Shown in pieces: positions 28,601 to 36,530 of a stretch of 46,806 bases of DNA. The position numbers were made by a program, and so were the translations under genes. The stretch is from Aureococcus anophagefferens. Lineage: Eukaryota > Sar > Pelagophyceae > Pelagomonadales > Pelagomonadaceae. A model generated the notes under the pieces. It was not told the origin of the DNA. It was given only the letters and a program-made list of their open reading frames with translations, and made no database searches. Within the stretch, counting starts at the first letter, position 1. Every line of letters begins with the position of its first letter. The DNA lies in contig NW_008705563.1 in the NCBI RefSeq assembly GCF_000186865.1, positions 1,036,296-1,083,101 of the forward strand, given 5' to 3'.

Positions 28601-30082
28601 GCGCCGCGACGAGCTCGCCCGCGGCGATGCCGAAGCCCGTCGCCGCGACGTCCACGAGCGCCTGGGCGACGAACTTGTCGAGGGCGGCCTTGGCGTCGAG
28701 GGCCGCCAACAGCCCCGCCGCGACGCTGTCGAAGACGTAGAGCGCGTCCGAGCCCGGCGCGCGTTCGCCGCCGCCGCAGCCGAGCGCGGTCTGGAGCACG
28801 GCGACGGCGCGGCGCCGCTGGACGAAGAGCCGCGCGGAGCCCGCCTCCCGGGCGAGCTTCGCGTCAAACGCCAACGTGGCCATGACCACGGTCTTCCGGT
28901 CGCCCCGGAGGGGCGCGGGCCTCGACCCCTCGGCCCACCGCGTCTCCGGCAGGAACGTCCACGCGAACCCCGACTGCGCGAAGAGGCCCAACGGCGGCGC
29001 CACGGCCTCGCCGTCCAGGCGCTGCTTCGCCGCGGCGGAGACGGCGATGCCCGCGTCGCCGAGGAGCTCGAGCTCGTCCGCGACGACCGCGAGGGCGGCC
29101 GAGTGCGGCCGGCCCTCGGCGCCCGCCTCGACCGCGACGGCCTCCCCGGTCCAGTGGAGCGCGGCGCGCGTGGGCCGCGCCCCCGTGACGCGCGCCGCGA
29201 GCTCCAGGGCGCCGCCGACGGTGCGGAAGACGGCCCGGCACGCGTCCGCCTCCCAGTGCGCGAAGAGCGGCGCCTCCGCGTCGCCCGCGTCCGCGGCGCG
29301 CCGGATCTCCGCGACGACGGCGCAGGCCTCGCCGCAGCCCGACCGCAGCGCGTCGCTCACGGCCTTCTTCGCGTCCAGCCGCAACACGCAGCAGGGCTCG
29401 CCCAACACCGCCGCGAACCACTCGGACCCGTGCGCCGCGACCTCGAGCTCCGCCTGGGCAGGACAAGGGTGATTCAACGTCGCTTCAACGTGAGTGTTCC
29501 GCGCGCGCGCGTTACAAAAGAAACATCCACGCTTCGAGACCGTTCCGAGAGATGATCGCTCGTCCAAAAATCAGCCGAAACGAGTGGAAAATGGCCGAGA
29601 TATGAGCCTTTGAAGTTGGGAATTTCGCACCCTTTTGCTGCCCTGAGCTCCGCGGCGTCCTCGACGCCGTCGTCGTCGTCGTCGTCGTCGTCGTCCCGGC
29701 CACGGTGGCCGCCGCTCGCCCCGCCGCTCCCGAGGCGCCGCAGGAGCCGCGGCGCGAGGTCCAGCGCGGAGCCGCGCCACGGGTGGTGGTGGAAGTACGC
29801 CGAGTAGTCGTCCGCGCGCGGCGGCCTCGGGCCCCGGCCGCTGTCCTTGCCGCCCGCGGACCTGCTCTTCCGCTTGCCCTTGCGCCCGGACTCGCGCGCG
29901 CTCGTCCGCTCGACGAAGAGGGAGAAGGCCTCGTCGCGCCGGTCCGGCTCGTCGGCGGGCAGGGCCAGCGCCGGCAGCTGCAGCTTCGACGGCGACGGCT
30001 CCGCCTCGGGCGCGACGAGCTGGCGGCCGCTCTCGAGCCGCGGCAGGAGCGGGCCGGGGTGCTTCGGGGGCCTGGACGCCAT
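25666..30082 (-). CDS. 1,338-residue protein with nucleotide-cyclase-like domains, three exons split by introners
   Basis: Exons 30082-29654, 29453-28462, 28261-25666 join to 4,017 nt. Both introns are 200-nt introner insertions with GC donors; splicing restores DAAELEV and GRHKHVKVVATW. Exon 1 is basic/Pro-rich with a nine-Asp run. Exon 2 looks like two degenerate class III cyclase folds in tandem. The second is clearest: KTVVMATLAFDA, SDALYVFDSVAAGLLAALDA, GFGIAAGELVAAPGATTGAC, VAVAARLCHELA and GGVLVDGPARAEL. Catalytic metal Asp residues are not obvious, so it is probably non-catalytic. Exon 3 has a long charged coiled region, Ala/Asp-rich linkers and two compact blocks (LQVAVIKEVLLAPIASDGDG with RPDLLAAHLICLPIDELELL; and a C-terminal DIILALRAMDWLPAGFKKVI). 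The cyclase call is inference; the exon structure is well supported. Confidence 0.65.
28262..28453 (-). mobile_element. Introner copy A (192-bp TIR element acting as intron)
   Basis: Ends CTGGGCAGG on the left and CCTGCCCTG on the right (near-perfect inverted termini). Flanked by an 8-bp target duplication GCTTGTGC at 28254-28261 and 28454-28461. On the minus (gene) strand the intron runs 28461-28262, exactly 200 nt: the donor GC is the first two bases of the upstream duplication copy and the CAG acceptor is the element's terminus. This is the most diverged of the three full-length copies (about 80% to B and C by eye). No protein is encoded, so it is non-autonomous. Confidence 0.88.
29454..29645 (-). 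mobile_element. Introner copy B (192-bp TIR element acting as intron)
   Basis: Same structure as copy A, 1 kb upstream in the same gene: terminal CTGGGCAGG and CTGCCCTG, and an 8-bp duplication AGCTCCGC at 29446-29453 and 29646-29653. The intron is 29653-29454 on the minus strand, again 200 nt, GC donor (GCGGAG) and CAG acceptor. Internal sequence is close to copy C (roughly nine bases in ten by eye), including the shared block TTTTTGGACGAGCGATCATC on the gene strand. Confidence 0.9.
29669..29695. repeat. GTC trinucleotide run encoding poly-Asp
   Basis: Nine GTC units on plus give nine consecutive Asp codons (GAC) in exon 1 of the cyclase-like gene on the minus strand, immediately before the introner B insertion site. 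A similar shorter run lies near 26,012-26,033 in exon 3. Confidence 0.8.
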
Positions 30083-30186
30083 GTCGTTGGGGCTGGGTTT
30101 ATATGCGCCGCATCGTTGGCAAGGTTCAAGGTCTAGGATACTTGACGTACAACGTTGTGATTTGTCCAGTGCGGGGGCAGCCGAGC

Positions 30187-30996
30187 ATGGGCGCCGTCGC
30201 GTGGGCGCTGGCCGCGTGGCTCGCGGCGTCGGCGCGGGGCGGGGACGAGCCGCTGCTCCGGGGCGAGGCGGCGCAGCGGGGGCCGCTGCGGATCGAGCTC
30301 CACCATCCGGACCTCGACTTCAAGCACTTCACGGAGCCCGGCTGGTCCGACGACGGCTTCTTCTGGCCGCCGGACCACGACCCGCGGCGCTTCCCCCACC
30401 TGAACCTGACGGAGCGGCGGCGGCGCCTCGAGGAGAACAAGTGCCAGGACCCGGACGGCGTCTGCTGCAGCCTCTGCAAGAACGACCTCGTCTACTGCAG
30501 CAAGCTCGCGGGCTACCTCGTCGAGGACACGTACTACCCGTCCGTCGCGTCGGTGACGGGCTCCTGCGACGACATCGACAAGCGCGCGGGCCTCCTCGAC
30601 GTCTTCGGGCCGTCGAAGACCTTCCGGGACAACGAGGACTGCCGCGAGATCGTCCGCGAGTACGTCTGCCTCTGGTGGTCCACGGAGTCGTCGGCCTACG
30701 AGAACAACTGCAAGGAGAAGGGCGCCGTGCTCGTGCCCCCCTGCCGGTCCTACTGCACCCAGGTCTCCATCCAGTGCGCCAACAACCTCGAGTACGCGGA
30801 CCTCTGCAAGAAGATCGCCTGCCCGCCGACGGACGAGTTCTGCACGCCGGGCCGCTACGACGTCGGCACGGGCTTCGCCTGCAGCGTCTACCGCTACAAC
30901 ACGCCCGCCAAGTCCGGCGCGAGGGCCGGGCCGCGACCGCCCGCGGCCGCGCTGCTCGCGGCCGCGGCGGTCGCGTGGCGCGTCGTCGCGCCATGA
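30187..30996 (+). CDS. Secreted or GPI-anchored frizzled-like Cys-rich protein
   Basis: 269 residues from the ATG at 30187, giving signal peptide MGAVAWALAAWLAASARGG; the frame extends further upstream without a better start. The mature part has about 18 cysteines. The segment from DNEDCREIVREYVCLWW through VPPCRSYCTQVSIQCANNLE to DLCKKIACPP follows the second half of a frizzled CRD (C-x-C, then PPCRxxC and a final Cys-Pro pair). The C-terminus is a short hydrophobic segment (AAALLAAAAVAWRVVAP) after a Pro/Arg spacer, like a GPI-attachment signal. Likely a cell-surface protein; no partner is known. It is divergent from the cyclase-like gene, 104 bp between starts. Confidence 0.6.
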   Translation: MGAVAWALAAWLAASARGGDEPLLRGEAAQRGPLRIELHHPDLDFKHFTEPGWSDDGFFWPPDHDPRRFPHLNLTERRRRLEENKCQDPDGVCCSLCKNDLVYCSKLAGYLVEDTYYPSVASVTGSCDDIDKRAGLLDVFGPSKTFRDNEDCREIVREYVCLWWSTESSAYENNCKEKGAVLVPPCRSYCTQVSIQCANNLEYADLCKKIACPPTDEFCTPGRYDVGTGFACSVYRYNTPAKSGARAGPRPPAAALLAAAAVAWRVVAP

Positions 30997-31107
30997 CACG
31001 TAAGCAGCGGCGAGCGATGCGAGTGGAACTTAGGAGCGGGCGTCGCGCGGAAGCGCGGCGCCGCGCGCTTCGACGGCGGCGCCCGCCGCCGCCGCGCGCG
31101 GCCGCGC

Positions 31108-31410
31108 TTAGGCGTCCTCGTCGTCGTCGCCGCGCTTCGCCTGGCGCTTGTCGGCGAGCAGGCCCTCCTTGAACTCCTAAAAGGGGACGCGCGGGTTCGT
31201 GTCGCCGTCGCCGTCGCGCGGGGCGCGGAGCGGCGTGGCTGCGCAGCGGCGATGCGGCAAACGGGAGGACGCGGGGAAACGCGCGCGCTGGAGGAGGAAG
31301 TGGTGGTCGAGCTTCTGGCGCTGCTTCGTGGTGATCTTGCCCGTGCGCTCGTGGCGGTCCATGATCTCCTGGACGCGCGGGGGAACGACTCCGAGACCCA
31401 GCTTGCCCAT
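31108..31410 (-). CDS. Small basic protein, two exons, unknown
   Basis: Exons 31410-31285 and 31176-31108 join to 195 nt (64 residues): MGKLGLGVVPPRVQEIMDRH, then ERTGKITTKQRQKLDHHFLL, spliced to EFKEGLLADKRQAKRGDDDE and an acidic end. The 108-nt intron has a CTTTTAG acceptor; the best in-frame donor is GC (GCGCGT), with a second GC donor a few codons later possible. Without splicing the frame runs into Arg/Pro-rich sequence. Alternating basic helix and acidic tail suggest a nucleic-acid or ribosome-associated factor, but I recognise no family. Confidence 0.5.
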
Positions 31411-31558
31411 GGTAGACGTCGAGTGCCGAAATGAAAAGCGAGGAGCGCCTCGCCAACAAGCGGGGCAGCGTCCAGGCGGCATCATCAATCAGGCCGACGC
31501 TGAAGATTGGCCGGCGCCGCATTGTCCCGATGGAGCTCTCCTCGAGAGCGCCGGCGTG

Positions 31559-34500
31559 ATGTGGCGCCCCCCGCGGCGCCTCGGTGCGCTGCTGGTCGTC
31601 GTCGGGCTGGAGGCGCACAGCCCGACGCCGGCGCCGACGGCGGGCTGCCTCTACGGCTCGTCGGACTGGTACGGCGGCTCCGCGGGCGAGGACTGCACGA
31701 CGGTCTGCGGCAACGTCGGGCTCACGTGCTCGACGTCCGAGCTCGTGGCGCGGAACGACGAGGTCGACAGCGCCGCCGAGGTCGAGGCCCTCGTGGCGTC
31801 CATCTACGGCGAGACCTGCGCGTCCAACGTCGAGGCGACGAACATCGCGCCGCCGTACGCCAAGACGAACGGCGACTGCGCGTACAAGGACCCCTCGGGC
31901 AACTTCGACTGCACCCAGGACGGCGTCGGCAACAAGCGCCGCCTCTGCGTCTGCTGCGTCGCCGCGCCGACGCCGCGGCCGACCGTGAGCTGCCAGAGCG
32001 GCACCGTCTCGTTCACGACGTTCGTCATCACGACGACGGCGAACGCCGCGCGGTCCGTGGACACGGCGGACGTCGACGGCGACGGCGACCTGGATCCCAT
32101 CGTGGCGTCGTTCCGGGACAACATGGTCGCCTGGTACGAGAACGACGGGTCTCAGTCGTTTGCGGAGCGCATCGTCGCGACCGCGTCCGGCGCGTCGTCC
32201 GCGGTGGCCGCGGACGTCGACGGCGACGGCGACGTGGACCTCGCGTCGACGTCCGTCAAGGACGACACGGTCGCGTGGTACGAGAACGACGGGTCCCAGT
32301 CGTTCACGGAGAAAATCGTCACGGCGCTCGCGGACGCGGCGTGGATGGTCGTCGCCGACGACGTCGACGGCGACGGCGACGTGGACCTCCTCTCGGCCTC
32401 GGAGACCGAGAACACGATCGCGTGGTACGAGAACGACGGCTCCGCGTCCCTGACGCGGCGCGTCATCACCTCGACGGCGACGAACGCCCGCTCGGTCTTC
32501 GCGGCCGACGTCGACGGCGACGGCGACGTCGACGCGCTCGGCAGGGCAGGACAAGAGAGCGAAATTCCAAACTTCAAAGCCTCATATCTCGGCCGTTTTC
32601 CACTCGTTTTGGCTGATTTTTGGACGAGCGATCATCTCTCGGAACGGTCTCGAAGCGTAGATGCTTTTTTCGGGACGCGCGCGCGCGGAACACTCACGTT
32701 GAAGCGACGTTGAATCTCTCTTGGCCTGCCCAGGTGCTCGGCACCGCGTCCGCGATCGACGTCGTGGCCTGGTACGAGAACGACGGGTCCCAGTCCTTCA
32801 CGGAGCGCGTCGTCGACGCCAGCGCCAACGGCCCCTACAATTCCGCGGCGATGGACGTCGACGGCGACGGCGACGTCGACTTCGTCACCGCGCTCTGCGC
32901 CGGCGACGAGGGCGTCTGGCACGAGAACGACGGGTCGCAGTCCTTCGCGACGCGCGTCTTCGCGACGTCGCAGGACTGCCTGCGGTCCGTGCTCCCCTAC
33001 GACATCGACGGCGACGGCGACGTCGACGTCGCCGTCGCCGTCGAGAACGACGACACCGTCGCCTGGTACGAGAACGACGGCTCGCAGTCGTTCACGGAGC
33101 GCGTGCTCACGACGACCGCCGCGGGCGCCGCCTGGGTCAACGCGGCGGACCTGGACAGCGACGGCGACGTCGACCTCCTCTCGACGGCGATCACCGACGA
33201 CACCGTCGCCTGGTACGAGAACGGCTGCGTCGCGAACCCGTCGCCGACGCCCCGGCCGACGGCGGCGACGGGCGCGAGCTTCGCCGAGCGCGTCGTCTCG
33301 ACGCTCGCGGACGAGGCCTACGCCGTCTTCGCCGTCGACGTCGACGGCGACGGCGACGTCGACGTCGTCGCGGCGGGCTACGCCGACGACACGGTCGCGT
33401 GGTACGAGAACGACGGCTCGGAGTCCTTCGCGGAGCGCGTCGTCACGACGATGGCGGAGAACGCCGCCTCGGTCTTCGCCGTCGACGTCGACGGCGACGG
33501 CGACGTGGATGTTTTGTCGGGGTCCTACCTCGACGACACGGTCGCGTGGTACGAGAACGACGGCTCCGAGTCGTTCACCGAACGCATCATCACGACGGCG
33601 GTGAACCAACCCTGGTCCGTCTACGCGATCGACGTCGACGGCGACGGCGACGTGGACCCGCTGGCGGCGTACCGCGGCGCCAACGTGGTCGCCTGGTACG
33701 AGAACGACGGCTCGGAATCGTTCGCGCAGCGCGTCGTCTCGGACACCGCGAACGGCGCCCGGTCCGTCTTCCCCGTCGACGTCGACGGCGACGCCGACGT
33801 CGACTTGTTCTCCGGGGACTACTCGGAGGACACGGTCGCCTGGTACGAGAACGACGGCTCCCAGTCCCCCACGGGGCGCGTCATCACGACGCTGGCGGAC
33901 GGCATCAGAACGGTCTTCGCGATCGACGTCGACGGCGACGGCGACGTCGACGCGCTGTCGGCGTCCGAGCGCGACGACACGGTCGCGTGGTACGAGAACG
34001 ACGGGTCAGAGTCCTTCACCGAGCGCGTCCTCACGACGACGGCGGACTACGCCGTATCCGTCTTCGCGATCGACGTCGACGGCGACGGCGACGCGGACGT
34101 CCTGTCGGCGGCGTCCGTCGACGACACGGTCGCGTGGTACGAGAACGACGGGTCCCAGTCCTTCACGGCGGACGTCGTCACGGCGACGGCGGACGGCGCC
34201 AACGCCGTCTTCGCGACGGACGTCGACGGCGACGGCGACGTCGACGTTCTGTCGGCGTCGACCGACGACGACACGGTCGCGTGGTACGAGAATCAGACGC
34301 CCAGCCCGACGCCCCGGCCGACGGTGCCCGCGCCGACGCCCCGGCCCACGGTCCTCTGCGCGAGCGCGACCTTCTCCGAGCGCGTGCTGACGACGCTCGC
34401 GGACGCCGCCCAGTCCGTCTTCGCCGTCGACGTCGACGGCGACGGCGACGTCGACGTCGTCTCGGGGGCCTACTCCGACGGCGACGTCTCGTGGTGGGAA

Positions 34501-34773
34501 AACGACGGGTCCCAGTCCTTCGCGGAGCGCGTCGTCGACTCCGCCGGAGTCTACGCGGCTTACGCGTCCGACGTCGACGGCGACGGCGACGTCGACGTCC
34601 TTGCCGCGTGCAAGGAGTGCGACACGGGCGCCTGGTACGAGAACGACGGCTCCCAGTCCTTCACCAAGCGCGTCTTCTCCGACGCGCGACGGCGCGCGCC
34701 GCGGACCCGTCGCGGCCGCCGCCCTCCGTCTTCCGGGCCAGGGCCGCGCGGCTCATCCGCACCATGTCCATGA
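31559..34773 (+). CDS. Secreted 16-repeat VCBS/FG-GAP protein, split by an introner
   Basis: Exons 31559-32533 and 32734 onward. The start MWRPPRRLGALLVVVGLEAH is a secretory leader, followed by a Cys-rich N-terminal module (SDWYGGSAGEDCTTVCGNVG, VASIYGETCASNVEATN, KRRLCVCC) and a Pro/Thr linker. Sixteen repeats of about 48 residues follow, each VFAVDVDGDGDVD-type loop plus VAWYENDGSQSF. Linkers APTPRPT separate repeats 7/8 and 14/15. The introner sits inside repeat 4 right after DGDGDVD; removing its 200 nt restores VDVLGTASAIDVVAWYENDG. The frame stops at 34771-34773 after a low-quality Arg/Pro tail. A GC-AG intron at 34686-34741 would instead fuse in frame to the ORF ending 35117 (3,303 nt in total). 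Calcium-dependent adhesion or carbohydrate binding is the usual role of such propellers. Confidence 0.82.
32542..32733 (+). mobile_element. Introner copy C (192-bp TIR element acting as intron)
   Basis: Begins CAGGGCAGG and ends CCTGCCCAG. The 8-bp duplication is GCGCTCGG at 32534-32541 and GTGCTCGG at 32734-32741, with one C/T difference at the second base. The intron is 32534-32733, 200 nt, GC donor and CAG acceptor. Inserted in the repeat array of the 16-repeat VCBS gene, sense orientation, and very close in sequence to copy B. Confidence 0.9.
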
Positions 34774-35117
34774 AGGTCGCGCGCGTCGCGCCCGTCGCGT
34801 CGCCCCTGCCGGCGTCGCGGTCCCTCGGCGCGCCCGCGCGCGTCCGGCTCCGCCGCGCGTCGGCCGAGGCCGTCGAGGCCGTCGCGGTCGAGGTCCAGGA
34901 GACGCTCCGCTCCTACGCGTCCCGCGGCGACCTCCACTCGCGCGCGCTCGACGTCTACGAGCACCTCGACCGCCTCGAGGACCGCGACGGCGAGGCCGCG
35001 GCCGCCGCCAAGGCCGGCGGCGGCAAGTTCGACAAGATGAAGGTCCGCTTCATCGCGTCCGCGAAGCAGCAGATGAAGCTCGGCGCCCGCGAGATCCGCC
35101 GGAGCATGATGAGCTGA
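34764..35117 (+). CDS. Short Ala/Arg-rich helical protein, or last exon of the VCBS gene
   Basis: As a separate gene: ATG at 34764, 117 residues, MSMKVARVAPVASPLPASRS, then helical sequence (AVAVEVQETLRSYASRGDLH, ALDVYEHLDRLEDRDGEAAA, KFDKMKVRFIASAKQQMKLG). It overlaps the VCBS stop by 10 nt, unusual for same-strand eukaryotic genes. The frame is open upstream of the ATG to the CCAG at 34738-34741, so it may instead be the terminal exon of the VCBS gene through a GC-AG intron. No family recognised. Confidence 0.45.
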   Translation: MSMKVARVAPVASPLPASRSLGAPARVRLRRASAEAVEAVAVEVQETLRSYASRGDLHSRALDVYEHLDRLEDRDGEAAAAAKAGGGKFDKMKVRFIASAKQQMKLGAREIRRSMMS

Positions 35118-35254
35118 GCCGCCCCCAATTAGAAGAATTCCGAACCATCGAATTCCGAGAAAACCAAACACACACGCCCCCGACGACGGGAGCCGCGCTA
35201 CCCAACCCACCCCGGGGTATCGAGCGCGCGCCGCCCACCGGTGCAATTCGACGT

Positions 35255-35359
35255 AACTCGCATGCTACCTAGACGCAGCAGGGCGGGTCGACGTCGCAGC
35301 GGAACTCGCATGCTACCTAGACGCAGCGGGAGTAGCATGCTACCCGACGCAGCGGGAGT
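35255..35359. repeat. Tandem 25-bp repeat cluster between convergent genes
   Basis: AACTCGCATGCTACCTAGAC followed by GCAGC occurs at 35255-35279 and 35303-35327 (48-bp period). A shortened third copy, GCATGCTACCCGACGCAGC, lies at about 35335-35353. Each copy holds the palindrome GCATGC. It is located between the 3' ends of the plus-strand ORF at 34,764-35,117 and the sulfotransferase on minus. Confidence 0.7.
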
Positions 35360-35365
35360 GCACCA

Positions 35366-36419
35366 TTAGTCGCCCGCGCAGCGGCGCGGGTCGAGGTCGC
35401 AGAGGCGCGGGTCGAGCGCCGCGCCGCGCGTCGGGCCGGTCGCGTCGAAGAAGCCGACGGCGTCGAGCATGGCGTAGTCCGCGGCGTAGGCGCCGCGCAC
35501 GCGCGCGAGCAGCGCGCCGTCGGCGTAGGCCTCGGTGAACGCGTCCTTCGCCTTCGCCGCGTGCGCCGCGGCGTCCGCGAAGATGGGCGTCTGACTTCGA
35601 TGCTCGCCCCAGCCCTTGCGGCCGTACGCGTCCCAGGCGCCGAGGCGCCGGAGGAGCGCCTCGGCGTCGGCCGCGAGGCGCTCGAAGGACCCGATGAAGT
35701 CGTAGCGATGGAGCAGCAGGTCGTTGTTGCCTACGAAGTTCTCGTTCGAAATCGCGCGACGCTCGCGACGCCGGTCGCGGACACAAGAACCGCTGCGGCC
35801 GCCAGTGCGGGTTCGTCCAGGGATGGAGGCCCGTCGGCGACCCGCGCGTCGCGTTCGAGCCGTCGGCGACGGCGTCGACGAAGTCCGCGAAGGTCATGGA
35901 CTCGCGGCCGAACTCGCGCAGCGCGTACCGCTTGTTCGCGACGACGCCCGCGCGGAACTTGTCGCGGTACGCGGAGAGGAGCCGCGCGGCGGGGTCCCGG
36001 AAGAAGACGGCCCAGGTCCAGTTGCCGTCGTCGAGGCAGCGCCGCGCGTCGCGCGCCTTGAGGCGGCTGAAGAGCGGCGCGTCGCGGCGGAAGTGCGGGT
36101 CGCGGCGCCACCGCGCGTCGTCGCCGAGGCGGTGCACGAGCTTGATGAGCTCCGTGCTCGCGACCTTGGGGATGGCGCAGAGCACGAGCCGGAAGCGCTC
36201 GTTCACGAGCAGGTGGTGCGCGAAGGACTTGCGCAGCGCGGTGGTGAGGGGCGGGAACCGCGTTTGTGGGTTCGGTACCGCCGCCGTCTCGCCGCCGCTC
36301 GGCTGCAGCTGCGGCGCTGCCACCGTCTCGCCGCCGCCGCTCTGCCGCGCCGCCAGGAGCGCGCAGGCGAGCGCAGCGACGACCAACGAGCGCCGCAGCC
36401 GCGACGCGCGGCATTTCAT
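35366..36419 (-). CDS. Carbohydrate sulfotransferase-like protein, two exons
   Basis: Exons 36419-35783 and 35730-35366 join to 1,002 nt (333 residues). The 52-nt intron is GT-AG (GTCCGC to TTCGTAG) and restores PQRFLCNNDLLLHRYDFIGS. Type II anchor SLVVAALACALLAA near residues 11-24. The 5'-phosphosulfate motif is LVLCAIPKVASTELIKLVHR, and the 3'-phosphate motif is WAVFFRDPAARLLSAYRDKF. Other family blocks: GLHPWTNPHWRPQ, and YDFIGSFERLAADAEALLRR. This is the chondroitin/dermatan/HNK-1-type Sulfotransfer_2 fold, acting in the Golgi with PAPS. The unspliced frame runs into Arg-rich nonsense, which supports the intron. Start to start with the dioxygenase gene on plus is about 110 bp. Confidence 0.8.
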
Positions 36420-36530
36420 CGGCCCATGCTGCCCCCTTCAAAGCCGTTTTGTTGACGTTCAATCGGGCAGCTATGGGGCTGCGCGCGTTTTAGCATCTCG
36501 TTTTAGCTAGGTAGCAGCGCGCTTTCGACG

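Noticed and set aside
19755..28740. Very long antisense open frames (for example 19755-22268 and 25786-28740 on plus, over 800 codons)
   Set aside because: They are Arg/Gly/Val-rich antisense shadows of the membrane-protein and cyclase-like genes. They lack motifs and read straight across introns and introners.
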